This document shows, in pieces, positions 34,691 through 42,969 of a stretch of 64,000 bases of DNA (positions within the stretch are counted from its first letter, which is position 1; each line of letters opens with the position of its first letter). The notes under the pieces are model-generated. The model searched no databases. It was given only the letters and a program-made list of their open reading frames with translations, and was not told where the DNA came from. The position numbers and the translations under genes are program-made. The DNA is from Paenibacillus sp. GM2 (GTDB lineage: Bacteria > Bacillota > Bacilli > Paenibacillales > Paenibacillaceae), in assembly GCF_900069005.2 (NCBI RefSeq), contig NZ_LN831279.1, forward strand, positions 3,334,868-3,398,867, written 5' to 3'.

Positions 34691-35583
34691 TTCTGATCAC
34701 CTGCCACCTTAAATTGAAGGATCGAGAGCACAATAATGATAATGACGATAGAATAGGATACGGTTGCCGCATAGCCGAAATCCGCCGTATATTTGAACGA
34801 CAGATTATAGATGTACTGCGAGATGGAGAGTGTCGCGTTCCCGGGACCCCCCTTCGTAATATTGACAACTTCATCAAATAGCTGCAGCGTGCCAATCGTA
34901 GAAGTAATCGATGTGAACAGAATAATTGGCTTCAGCATCGGAATCGTAATACGAAAAAATTGCTTCGTAGACGAAGCTCCGTCTATCCGGGCTGCTTCAT
35001 AGATGGAGGGGTCGATATTCTGCAGCGCCGATAAATAGAAGATCATATTGTATCCCGTCCATCTCCAGGTAATCGCCAGTATAATCGTAATCTTGGCCCA
35101 AAACGGATCGGTGATCCAGCCAATCGGCGCGCTACTGATCGACAGCTTCATCAGTATGGCATTCACAAGTCCCTCATTCCCGAACAAATACTTGAACACG
35201 ACGGAATAGGCAACCAGCGATGTAACACATGGCAGGAAGATCGCCGTCCGGAAGAACCCCCTGAATCTAAGCTGGCTGTCATTAAGCAGCACGGATATAA
35301 ATAAAGCCAGAATAATCATGATTGGAACCTGAATCAACAGGTAAATCATTGTATTCTTGAGCGCTGTCAAGAACATCTTATCTGTTAACAGCCTCTCGTA
35401 GTTGGACCAGCCTGTGAAGCTTAACCGGGAGCCTGTTCCGCTCTTGAAGGATAAGATCAGCGCCTGAATCATCGGATAGAAGTAAAAGATAGCAATCATC
35501 AACACGGCTATCAAAATGAAGCCCCATCCTGTGAATCCGACTCTGGCACGTATGCTGACATTTCCTGATTTATCCGCTCTCAT
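34687..35583 (-). CDS. Carbohydrate ABC transporter permease (MalF-type)
   Basis: A 298-residue MalF/UgpA-class permease with six spans and the EAA loop IYEAARIDGASSTKQFFRIT. The frame is open to a TTG at 35610, but the ATG at 35583 with AAGG five bases upstream fits better. It is shorter than Bacillus GanP (about 418 residues), lacking that protein's extra N-terminal span, so it is a relative, not an orthologue. A hairpin at 35616-35659 separates it from the binding-protein gene. Confidence 0.9.
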   Translation of the reverse strand: MRADKSGNVSIRARVGFTGWGFILIAVLMIAIFYFYPMIQALILSFKSGTGSRLSFTGWSNYERLLTDKMFLTALKNTMIYLLIQVPIMIILALFISVLLNDSQLRFRGFFRTAIFLPCVTSLVAYSVVFKYLFGNEGLVNAILMKLSISSAPIGWITDPFWAKITIILAITWRWTGYNMIFYLSALQNIDPSIYEAARIDGASSTKQFFRITIPMLKPIILFTSITSTIGTLQLFDEVVNITKGGPGNATLSISQYIYNLSFKYTADFGYAATVSYSIVIIIIVLSILQFKVAGDQK

Positions 35584-35615
35584 CACTGCCTTAGCCCCTT
35601 TCTGCTGCAAAATAA

Positions 35616-35659
35616 AACCCCGGGACGCCTCAAGCTCCCACTTAACGCGCCCTGGGGTT
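35616..35659 (-). terminator. Partial terminator between binding-protein and permease genes
   Basis: AACCCCAGGGCGC pairs with GCGTCCCGGGGTT on the minus strand and is followed by TTATTTTG. Such hairpins commonly reduce permease expression relative to the binding protein. Confidence 0.7.
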
Positions 35660-35677
35660 ATTCATGTGAAATAAGCT

Positions 35678-36973
35678 TTATTTAATCTGCGCTTCTGCCT
35701 GGGATTGGGCGTCACTGAGAACCTGATCGATATTTTTGCCGTTCAAATAATTCTGCACCTCAACAACCAGAATATCTTCAATCGCATACGTCGAGGTACC
35801 GTAGTTCACTTTGGGAATTTCTCCTGTCCATTTTGCAAAATCATTCACGGTCTGCTGGCCGCCGAAAAATTCATCCGGCTGTGAATACGCCTCCCCCTGA
35901 GCTGCCGCCTTCAGGGTTCCGATCGCTCCGATTTTGGTTAGCAAGGTTTGATACATATCCACATTTGCACCAAACGTTTCCGCCATGAAGTCTGCCGCCG
36001 TCTCCGAGCCCGGAACATTCATGACATACCAGGAGCTTCCGCCAAGATTCGTCGCATGGACGGAATCCGGCATATCCGGCAGCTTTGGCATCGGCAGAAT
36101 CGCCCATTTGCCGGATTGGGATGCTTCCGCCTTAACGGAAGGCGTAATCCAGTTCCCGGTCGGCACGGTCGCTACATCGCCATGGTTAATCGCTGCGATA
36201 AACTGGCTCCAATCCGCATTTACTTGGACGATGTTGGCCTCCATCATTTCTTTGTACAGCTCCAACGCTTTCTTCAGCGCGGCATTGCCGCCAAGATCCG
36301 GCGTTTTCCCGTCTCCCTGCAAATACCATGAGCCTGCAGACTGAATCATCATGCGCAGAATGCCAAGATCATTCGGGTCAAGTGATATCATATTTTTGCC
36401 GGCAGCCGCTTTTATTTGCTTGCCAATTTCGATATATTGGCCCCAGTCCAAATCCTTCAGATCATCCAGCTTGTATCCCGCCTGCTCCACATAGTCCTTG
36501 CGAACATATAAACCGGCGACACCCGAATCAAATGGAACCCCATATTGCTTGCCGTTTAAACTGGTTGGCCCAATTTTGTAATCAGCGAAATCCTCCGCCT
36601 TGATCTTGCCGCTTAAATCCACAAATGAATCAGGGTAAGACTGCAGGAAACCTTGAGCCCGGTAATCTTCAATTAGCACGATATTGGGCAGCCCTTTGGT
36701 CGTACCGGAGTTCAACCCCGTATTCAGCTTCTGGATAATGTCCGCTTGCGCGTATTCAACGATATTGACCTTCACATCCGGATGCTTCGCATTATAGGCT
36801 TCCTTCGCAATGTTCAAGGCTGCGATATTAAATGCGGGATCCCATGCCCAAATCGTAATCTCCTTCGCTTCCCCTCCGCCGCCGGAAGCCACTTGATCTT
36901 TGTCTTTGGTTCCGGAGGAGCAGGCGGTTAATAACAGCATGCAAGCCATCATTAAAACCAATGCCTTTCTCAT
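35678..36973 (-). CDS. Carbohydrate ABC transporter substrate-binding lipoprotein
   Basis: A 431-residue family-1 solute-binding protein. Its signal peptide ends in the lipobox LLTAC (cysteine 18), followed by a Gly/Lys spacer. The mature domain begins KEITIWAWDPAFNIAALNIA and ends in a helical SDAQSQAEAQIK tail. It delivers sugar to the two permeases downstream. AAGGGG precedes the ATG. A cre-like site (TGCAAGCGCTTACC) lies 57 bp upstream, so glucose repression by CcpA is plausible. Confidence 0.92.
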   Translation of the reverse strand: MRKALVLMMACMLLLTACSSGTKDKDQVASGGGGEAKEITIWAWDPAFNIAALNIAKEAYNAKHPDVKVNIVEYAQADIIQKLNTGLNSGTTKGLPNIVLIEDYRAQGFLQSYPDSFVDLSGKIKAEDFADYKIGPTSLNGKQYGVPFDSGVAGLYVRKDYVEQAGYKLDDLKDLDWGQYIEIGKQIKAAAGKNMISLDPNDLGILRMMIQSAGSWYLQGDGKTPDLGGNAALKKALELYKEMMEANIVQVNADWSQFIAAINHGDVATVPTGNWITPSVKAEASQSGKWAILPMPKLPDMPDSVHATNLGGSSWYVMNVPGSETAADFMAETFGANVDMYQTLLTKIGAIGTLKAAAQGEAYSQPDEFFGGQQTVNDFAKWTGEIPKVNYGTSTYAIEDILVVEVQNYLNGKNIDQVLSDAQSQAEAQIK

Positions 36974-37029
36974 CGTTTCAGCCCCTTTTCAATAATTTAT
37001 CATGTTGATCTTATGGCGGTACCTGCCGC

Positions 37030-37043
37030 TGCAAGCGCTTACC
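37030..37043. promoter_or_regulatory. cre-like (CcpA/LacI-type) operator
   Basis: TGCAAGCGCTTACC differs from the cre consensus TGWAARCGYTWNCW only at the third and last positions. It lies upstream of the binding-protein gene at 35678-36973. Confidence 0.5.
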
Positions 37044-37187
37044 ATAAGTTCTGAATTTATCGTAGCATCGGTCCTTAAACCATCGTTAGCAATTTCTTTG
37101 CATCGTTTTGTTGTTTTTTTGCCTCCATAGATGCGCTTTTTATTTTGGAACTATAATCCATTGTCTTTTCTTTGGATTCTGGTCTTA

Positions 37188-38969
37188 TTATTGGATTCCC
37201 ACGAGCGGCAGCGTAATCCGTACCCTTGTTCCCTCGCCAAGCTCACTCTGAATCGTTACCCCGTAATCATCCCCATACAACAGTCGGATTCGATCATGGA
37301 CATTGGCGATGCCAACGCCCGAGAACAACTGTCTGGAACCTTGACGCTGCTTCGACTTCGCCTCAGAAATCCGCTGTACATCCATTCCCTCTCCGTTATC
37401 AAGCACTTCACAGATCAGCTTCTGCGACTCCCTGGAGACAAGTACACGAATAACCCCTTCCCCTTTCACATTAAACGCATGAAAGAAGGCATTCTCGATA
37501 AAGGGCTGAATAATCAACTTCGGTACATGGCAGCTCTCGCAATCCGGTGCAACATAGTAGTTGACCCGGATCCGCTCTCCATAACGGACATGATTAATGA
37601 AAACATAATGCTTCAGGTTCACCAGCTCCTGCTCCACCGATATCGTCTCGCTAACATTGCTTATCGTGTTCTGCAGAAGGGAGATCAAGGCGTGAATCGT
37701 CGCCTCCGCCTTTTCTTTGCTGCCTTGCTGCACCAAAAATTTGACCGAAGCGAGCGTATTGTAGAGAAAGTGCGGGTTGATCTGCTGTTGAAGAGCAGCG
37801 AGCTCGGCTGTACGCTGCTCCTTCTCCGTCTTGACCAACTGCTTCACATAATCATTCATTTCATTCAGCATGTAATTGTAAGCATGACTAAGCTGGCGGA
37901 TCTCATAGCTTCCCGATACATTTACGTAGTTATGAAAATTTCTCAGATGCACCTTGGACATCTGCCTGGCCAGCAAGGTTAGGGAGCGGGTCATTTTACG
38001 CGAAATCAGGAAGACAACGATAAGTGCGGCTAGCACGATCAAGAGACATATAACAATGATCGACCGGGTATTGACCATCTGGCCTAACACATATCTCTGG
38101 TCGATCATATTCACCAGATAAAAATCGTAAGAAGGCAGGTATTCGGCTAATACAAGCTTGTCCTTTCCCCCAACACTCACCTTTTTTAAGTCGAGGCCAT
38201 CCTGCTGAATTTCCCTGGCCAAAGACAACAGCTCGGCATTCTGCTGTCCGATCATTTCCGATCGGTTGCTGGAAATTACAATTCCTTCGGGATCCATGAT
38301 CATGACATCATTGCCCTCGCTCGTAAAACTGCTGTAGAACGGCTTAAAATCATTTTCGTCAATCGTAATATAGAGCATTCCGTATTGTTGCCCCGTCGTC
38401 TGCTCTCTGAGCACCTTCGTAGCGACGATCGTCGGCCTGTTGCCAAGTGTACCGCCGGAGTCCTTATAGAGCTGATACATTAGCTTCTTCGGTTCGGCCT
38501 CCGCTCTCAACGTCAAGGGACTTTCCTTCAGCTCCTGTGCCAGCGGCTTGGCAAAGTTATAATTTCCGGAATAGTTCCTTCCATTGGACCCGACGATGGC
38601 AATACCAACAGAATATGCATCGACGTTCGACTGAATCTTTTTCATCTGCTGGGTCATGTTATAGTAAGCTGAAAAAGTCTTGATCGATTGCTCCGACTCT
38701 TTCTCCGTCAAAAAGGTTTTAAGTGTCCCGCTCTGCTGCGCATTGCCCGCTGCCAACACGATGGAGTAATGAAAGGACTCAAAATTGCTGCGAATTTGAT
38801 CGATAACTTTGGAATTGGTGATGCTGAAAGTATCCAGGAACAGCTGCTCAGACATTCGTAAATTGACCCAAACCACTGATACCGCAATCGATATGATGCA
38901 AATGACCATAACAACGAATAATTTTATGAACAACCCATGAAATTTAAGACGCTCCAATATCGCCCTCAT
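37188..38969 (-). CDS. Sensor histidine kinase (YesM-like), second copy
   Basis: A 593-residue kinase with an N-terminal span (about 13-33), an extracellular sensor domain (about 35-290), a second span (IIVICLLIVLAALIVVFLIS), HAMP, the phosphotransfer motif QQINPHFLYNTLASVKFL and a HATPase_c domain (DNGEGM, then GVGIANVHDRIRLLYG). Its start overlaps the stop of the response-regulator gene (ATGA), so the two are coupled. It probably responds to galactan fragments and controls the CUT1 transporter immediately downstream. Confidence 0.92.
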   Translation of the reverse strand: MRAILERLKFHGLFIKLFVVMVICIISIAVSVVWVNLRMSEQLFLDTFSITNSKVIDQIRSNFESFHYSIVLAAGNAQQSGTLKTFLTEKESEQSIKTFSAYYNMTQQMKKIQSNVDAYSVGIAIVGSNGRNYSGNYNFAKPLAQELKESPLTLRAEAEPKKLMYQLYKDSGGTLGNRPTIVATKVLREQTTGQQYGMLYITIDENDFKPFYSSFTSEGNDVMIMDPEGIVISSNRSEMIGQQNAELLSLAREIQQDGLDLKKVSVGGKDKLVLAEYLPSYDFYLVNMIDQRYVLGQMVNTRSIIVICLLIVLAALIVVFLISRKMTRSLTLLARQMSKVHLRNFHNYVNVSGSYEIRQLSHAYNYMLNEMNDYVKQLVKTEKEQRTAELAALQQQINPHFLYNTLASVKFLVQQGSKEKAEATIHALISLLQNTISNVSETISVEQELVNLKHYVFINHVRYGERIRVNYYVAPDCESCHVPKLIIQPFIENAFFHAFNVKGEGVIRVLVSRESQKLICEVLDNGEGMDVQRISEAKSKQRQGSRQLFSGVGIANVHDRIRLLYGDDYGVTIQSELGEGTRVRITLPLVGIQ

Positions 38970-40561
38970 GTTTCCCTTGTCCCTTGCGCTTGAAAATAAT
39001 GTCTTCGATATTGACTCGGTGACATACCTGTATTTCTCTTAAACACTTTGCAGAAATAACTATGGTCCCCATATCCGACTCTGCAGCCGATCTCAGAGAT
39101 TGCTGTATCTCCGTATCGTAATAAATCTGCGGCTTTATGAATCCGCACCCGATTCAAATGCTCCTTGAAGCCTTCGTGATGATGCGCCGCGAAGAAGCTC
39201 GACAAATAGGACGGGTTGAAGTGGAAATGCTTAGCCATCTCCGTCAGCGTAACGGGCTCCGCATAATGCTCTTCGATATAGTCAAGCAGCAGCTTCATGC
39301 TTGGATTGCCTCCAGGTCCATCCCCCATCGCATAGACACATTGCTGCGTCAAACGCTGGAATTCATCCAGAAGCCTCACGAGCTCTTCCAAATGCCGGGC
39401 TTGATCAATGATCTTGAAATAAGCGTATTTCGCCTCATCCAGCTTCTTCACTTCATAATGCATGCTTCCCAGCAAGTGGATCAAAGTAAAAATGATGTTG
39501 CTGATCAATGACTTGAATTCAAACACATCGGCCGTATAATCAAGCTCCTGTGAGCGCACATATTGCCGCAGCTCCTCAAATGTCTGCTCCAGTTGAAGTC
39601 TGCGGACCAGCTCCATAAAGGAATTTAGCGGAAAGCTTCCCGCCTGCTTCTGAATCTTTGGAAGCTCACTATGAATCAGCACGATGTCAACCGGCAGGAA
39701 AAAGCGGTATTCCAGCAGCTTAAGCAGACTGTCCCGATATGCAGCCCTTAACTGATCCAACTGATCAAATCCCCTGCTTAACACCCAAATAACCTCACCC
39801 GTTTCCGAGATGGAACCAGGGTAGAGCATTTTCAACTTTTCCGGAATCATCTCGTGGTCTTCTTCCTTAACATTAAGCAGGTATACAGCCATATCCGGAT
39901 ACCCCGGAACCTCTGCCCCAGGAAGCTCAAACGCCACCATCTCGCAAAAGAACGCTTTCAGTTTTCCCAGTACGCTGCTCTCCGTCCGGACATAATCTGT
40001 TTCCGCTTCTGCCTGGAGGCAGGATGGTGTCCCCAGCAAATAGAAACAGGGATGCGGCAGCCAAGCCGCTACCAGCCGAGAATCCAACTCCACTTCATAA
40101 TCAGAGAGAAGTTTCTCCAACACCAAGTTGATAGCTTCGCTAGATTCCCCCTTCTTCGTCCCCTTCCTGCAACGGGACGGAAGCCTGCTCACCGTTTTGT
40201 GCAGCACATCCAGCAGAGCTCCCGTCTCAAGCTGCGGCTTCAGGATATAATCAGACACCCCGCTCTGAAACGAGGACCGGACATAATCGAACTCGCTAAA
40301 GCTGCTAAGGACGATGACTTCAATGTCCGGCCAGCTAGTCTTGATCAATCGGGTCAGCTCTTCTCCATCCATCACAGGCATCACAATATCTGTCAGCACG
40401 ATTTGCGGCTGAAGCTTCTCGATCAGGTTCAAAGCCTCTTTGCCGTTCGAGGCTTCGCCTACAATTTGGAACCCATGCTGCTCCCAGTTCAGAATGTATT
40501 TGATTCCCTGCCGAACGAGCAGCTCGTCATCTACGACCAATACGCTATACAATTCGCTCAC
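38966..40561 (-). CDS. AraC-type response regulator, second copy
   Basis: A 531-residue regulator with a receiver domain (DDE at 11-13; D58 in VLTDIVMP), a middle region and a C-terminal AraC domain (about 425-525; VTLTEMAKHFHFNPSYLSSF and ISEIGCRVGYGDHSYFCKVF). It starts with GTG behind AAGGAGAGG. It is the first gene of the long minus-strand cluster running to the GH53 gene. Resemblance to the regulator at 30364 is limited to domain layout, so the two systems are likely ancient paralogues with separate signals. Confidence 0.92.
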   Translation of the reverse strand: MSELYSVLVVDDELLVRQGIKYILNWEQHGFQIVGEASNGKEALNLIEKLQPQIVLTDIVMPVMDGEELTRLIKTSWPDIEVIVLSSFSEFDYVRSSFQSGVSDYILKPQLETGALLDVLHKTVSRLPSRCRKGTKKGESSEAINLVLEKLLSDYEVELDSRLVAAWLPHPCFYLLGTPSCLQAEAETDYVRTESSVLGKLKAFFCEMVAFELPGAEVPGYPDMAVYLLNVKEEDHEMIPEKLKMLYPGSISETGEVIWVLSRGFDQLDQLRAAYRDSLLKLLEYRFFLPVDIVLIHSELPKIQKQAGSFPLNSFMELVRRLQLEQTFEELRQYVRSQELDYTADVFEFKSLISNIIFTLIHLLGSMHYEVKKLDEAKYAYFKIIDQARHLEELVRLLDEFQRLTQQCVYAMGDGPGGNPSMKLLLDYIEEHYAEPVTLTEMAKHFHFNPSYLSSFFAAHHHEGFKEHLNRVRIHKAADLLRYGDTAISEIGCRVGYGDHSYFCKVFKRNTGMSPSQYRRHYFQAQGTRET

Positions 40562-40633
40562 CTGGACCTCTCCTTCAAAAAATTGTCCTCATTATAGGTC
40601 AAAGCTTATTCATCCGTCCAGCCACAGCCCATA

Positions 40634-40680
40634 GAAAAAAGGCCCCCATCCGCCACTGAACTGTGGAATAGAAGGCCTTA
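40634..40680 (-). terminator. Terminator of the split sigma operon
   Basis: On the minus strand AAGGCC...GGCCTT, with an inner CCAC/GTGG pair, is followed by six T residues. It lies about 47 bp after the second sigma-subunit gene. Confidence 0.7.
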
Positions 40681-40726
40681 CTCTTGATTCGTATGAACAG
40701 CATCTACATTACACATCAATTCTATC

Positions 40727-40948
40727 TCATTCCTTGTTCTCTTCTTTGATCATTTCCAGAAACTCCAAAATAATATCAGAAACGGCGTCTTCCTCCGAAG
40801 TGTAAATGTACTTGCTTACTCGCAAAATGTCACCTTTGAATAAATCGATTAATTTCAAAATAGCTTCTTCATCATTCTGCTTCGCTAGCTGCAGCAAACT
40901 CAGGAACTCATCATCCGGGACATCTCTTGGAGCATTTTGCGCTTCCAT
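40727..40948 (-). CDS. RsoA-like sigma co-factor (region-2-type fragment)
   Basis: A 73-residue acidic protein. Its body (EFLSLLQLAKQNDEEAILKL, then KGDILRVSKYIYTSEEDA) has the character of a sigma-70 region 2 core, without region 4. This matches the role of RsoA (YvrHa) in Bacillus subtilis, a small protein that supplies -10 recognition to the separate sigma subunit SigO. The gene overlaps the larger subunit by 49 bp and has GGGGTGAG before its ATG, so translation is coupled. Identity with RsoA is inferred from size, motif and arrangement. Confidence 0.7.
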   Translation of the reverse strand: MEAQNAPRDVPDDEFLSLLQLAKQNDEEAILKLIDLFKGDILRVSKYIYTSEEDAVSDIILEFLEMIKEENKE

Positions 40949-41241
40949 TTGCTCACCCCTTGCTGAGTCATGTTTAACTCACGGGCTACTTCTCCTTCCG
41001 TCTTGTCCTGCATAAAGAGCTTGAAAATAATCGTCCTTCCAGTACTGGAGGGAAGATCGTTGATCAACTGCTGCACTACAATTTTATCATCAGAAGATGT
41101 AGCAAAATTGGTTATGGCTGGCTCGTATACGCCTAATGAACATTCCCGTCTTTTCACGACTTTTGCCCGATATTGCACCCTCCAAGCGATTCTGTACACT
41201 TCTTTGCGATATTGCTCATAAGCGGTTTTGTGTTCTTTCAA
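40900..41241 (-). CDS. SigO-like sigma factor subunit (region-4-type)
   Basis: A 113-residue basic protein. Its C-terminal half (RTIIFKLFMQDKTEGEVARE, LNMTQQGVSKWKRKMLQEM) is a clear sigma-70 region 4 helix-turn-helix. No complete region 2 is present. That domain appears instead in the overlapping small gene downstream. The start is TTG with GGGGGAGG five bases upstream. Together the two products would make one split sigma factor, like SigO-RsoA of Bacillus subtilis. The ATGGTTGTA-N20-CTATA motif before the gene (41279-41308) is shared with the divergent yvrJ-like gene, which suggests autoregulation. Confidence 0.75.
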   Translation of the reverse strand: MKEHKTAYEQYRKEVYRIAWRVQYRAKVVKRRECSLGVYEPAITNFATSSDDKIVVQQLINDLPSSTGRTIIFKLFMQDKTEGEVARELNMTQQGVSKWKRKMLQEMSRMMSS

Positions 41242-41274
41242 AACTACCTCCCCCTTCCACTTTCATCTTCTACC

Positions 41275-41308
41275 TATAGGGCATTTTTGAGGGTAGTCTT
41301 ACAACCAT
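41275..41308 (-). promoter_or_regulatory. Putative split-sigma promoter, minus direction
   Basis: Read on the minus strand: ATGGTTGTA (41308-41300), 20 nt, then CTATA (41279-41275). The same motif with the same spacing faces the opposite way at 41351-41384. It lies about 35-40 bp before the sigma-subunit start. Confidence 0.6.
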
Positions 41309-41350
41309 TAATATGTCGGATGCTTATCATTATAACATTTTTTCTAATTT

Positions 41351-41384
41351 ATGGTTGTATTTTGAGGCTATTATTTTCTCTATA
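41351..41384 (+). promoter_or_regulatory. Putative split-sigma promoter, plus direction
   Basis: ATGGTTGTA (41351-41359), exactly 20 nt, then CTATA (41380-41384). It is identical in both boxes and in spacing to the promoter on the other strand. It does not match sigma-A hexamers (no TTGACA). It precedes the yvrJ-like gene by about 85 bp. Confidence 0.6.
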
Positions 41385-41469
41385 TAGTGAGAGCGGTAAT
41401 TTCAAAGATCAGAAAATGGTGTTTGAATAGCTCTATGAAAGGGAACTTCCATGAGAGGAGGGCGTGAAC

Positions 41470-41682
41470 ATGCAAGTTGCTGATATCGTATCTCTGGTCA
41501 CTAATGTTGGATTCCCCGTCACTCTGTGCTTCATTCTGATTAAATACGTGCTGCAAAATGTGAACGACAAACTCAACAGTATGGACAGTGTACTGCAAGT
41601 TCTCTCCCAGGAGATCAAAAGCCTGGATGAGAAGGTTCATGAAGCGAGAGCCATGGAACAAGCCGACTCCAAAAAAGAATGA
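41470..41682 (+). CDS. YvrJ-like small membrane protein (holin-like)
   Basis: A 70-residue protein with one transmembrane segment near the N-terminus (IVSLVTNVGFPVTLCFILIK) followed by a coiled-coil-like tail (VNDKLNSMDSVLQVLSQEIK). This is the YvrJ family layout, which resembles UviB/BhlA holin-like peptides. In Bacillus subtilis yvrJ is a target of the split sigma SigO-RsoA. Here it lies divergent from such a pair with the same promoter motif. The ATG at 41470 has GGAGGG seven bases upstream; a GTG at 41464 is too close. Its function in the membrane is unknown. Downstream, 41683-42028 contains only an imperfect hairpin (GAGGAAGTAA/TTACTTCCTC, 41757-41804). Confidence 0.75.
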   Translation: MQVADIVSLVTNVGFPVTLCFILIKYVLQNVNDKLNSMDSVLQVLSQEIKSLDEKVHEARAMEQADSKKE

Positions 41683-42028
41683 ACGCTGATCTCCATCCGC
41701 ACCTAAATCCCGCAACGTTCCGCTTATCGCCCAGTAGCCTAAATAAGGTGTCGAAGAGGAAGTAATCCGCAGCAGCCAATTCCTCACTGCCCCCGGGTTA
41801 CTTCCTCGTCTTGCTGCATTCAATTCTATAACGAATGTTCATCATATCGTATATATTTAGCGTATGACCCGATCAATAATTTTAGAAGTACTGCATATAC
41901 TGGTTATTTATTGTCTTTGGCGTTTTATGCATTCATTCTGTTGTAAATAGGCCTACACTATCATTGTCAAATAATGTCGAGAAAAGATATAATTACTTCA
42001 AAATTTAATAAGATAGGCAGGTCGGTAT

Positions 42029-42862
42029 ATGAATCCATTGGATATCCTTATCGAAGCGGTACCTTATATCAAGAAGCTGGTCAAAGAAGATATTATGATC
42101 GGTATAACAGACTTGGAGAAATTTCTATTCTATATGCCTTCACAAAAAATAGATTTCGGTATTACTTCAGGTACCCCGATCCCCACGGATGATGAGAACC
42201 TGCGCAAGGCGCTGAACGGGGAGAACTCCGTCACCCATATTGCGGAGCATATCTACGGATTTCCAATCATAGCTACTGCCTCTCCGGTCTACGACGAACA
42301 CGGAGCCATTATCGGCGCCATCGCGACCGCAGAATCTTATGAGAACAGACAAAGGCTAGAGGAAGGCATGCAGATGATGAACACGATCACCGGGCAGCTG
42401 GTTGACATGGTGCAAACCGTCGCGGCACATGCTGAAGAGCTCACAGCGACAAGTGAGCATATTATGACGAATACCCGGCACGCTGTGGATAATTCGGCGG
42501 AGATTAATGAGACCGTCGGTTTCATTCAAGAGATTTCCAATCAGACAAACCTGCTCGGATTAAATGCCGCTATTGAAGCGGCGCGGGTAGGTGAAGCGGG
42601 AGCCGGATTTGGCGTGGTTGCCAAAGAGGTAAGGAAGCTGTCTGTCAGCACCAGAGACGCAAGCGCTAATATCGCTGCTACACTGCGTAGCGTTCAGGAA
42701 TCCATCCTGCAATTGGAGAGAGACTTCGAGCAGATCGCCCATTCGTCTCAGGAGCAGGCCGAGCTCGTCACTGACTTCATGAATGTCATCGAACAGTTGA
42801 ATGAGTCCAACAACAATATGAAGAGCTTTATCGAAGGATTGCTCCGCTTCTCCCATGAATAG
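42029..42862 (+). CDS. Soluble methyl-accepting chemotaxis protein
   Basis: A 277-residue chemoreceptor without transmembrane segments. Residues 1-110 form a PAS/Cache-like sensor (FGITSGTPIPTDDENLRKAL, then GFPIIATASPVYDEHGAIIG). The rest is a shortened MCP signalling hairpin with the invariant tip IQEISNQTNLLGLNAAIEAA (about 170-189) that contacts CheA and CheW. Its size and layout resemble YfmS of Bacillus. It probably reports a cytoplasmic metabolite or energy state to the flagellar motor. No chemotaxis genes adjoin it. Confidence 0.9.
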   Translation: MNPLDILIEAVPYIKKLVKEDIMIGITDLEKFLFYMPSQKIDFGITSGTPIPTDDENLRKALNGENSVTHIAEHIYGFPIIATASPVYDEHGAIIGAIATAESYENRQRLEEGMQMMNTITGQLVDMVQTVAAHAEELTATSEHIMTNTRHAVDNSAEINETVGFIQEISNQTNLLGLNAAIEAARVGEAGAGFGVVAKEVRKLSVSTRDASANIAATLRSVQESILQLERDFEQIAHSSQEQAELVTDFMNVIEQLNESNNNMKSFIEGLLRFSHE

Positions 42863-42900
42863 AGCCAATTTCATTCAATTCCTGTCTGCGTAATACAGAA

Positions 42901-42949
42901 GCCGCTGGTTCGCCCCTCTTAACGGAGAGTTGAACCAACGGCTTTTTTT
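42901..42949 (+). terminator. Terminator of the chemoreceptor gene
   Basis: GCCGCTGGTTC pairs with GAACCAACGGC and is followed by seven T residues. It also lies 20 bp before the end of the convergent dehydrogenase gene. Confidence 0.8.
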
Positions 42950-42969
42950 ATACAAAATGATCCTTCCGC

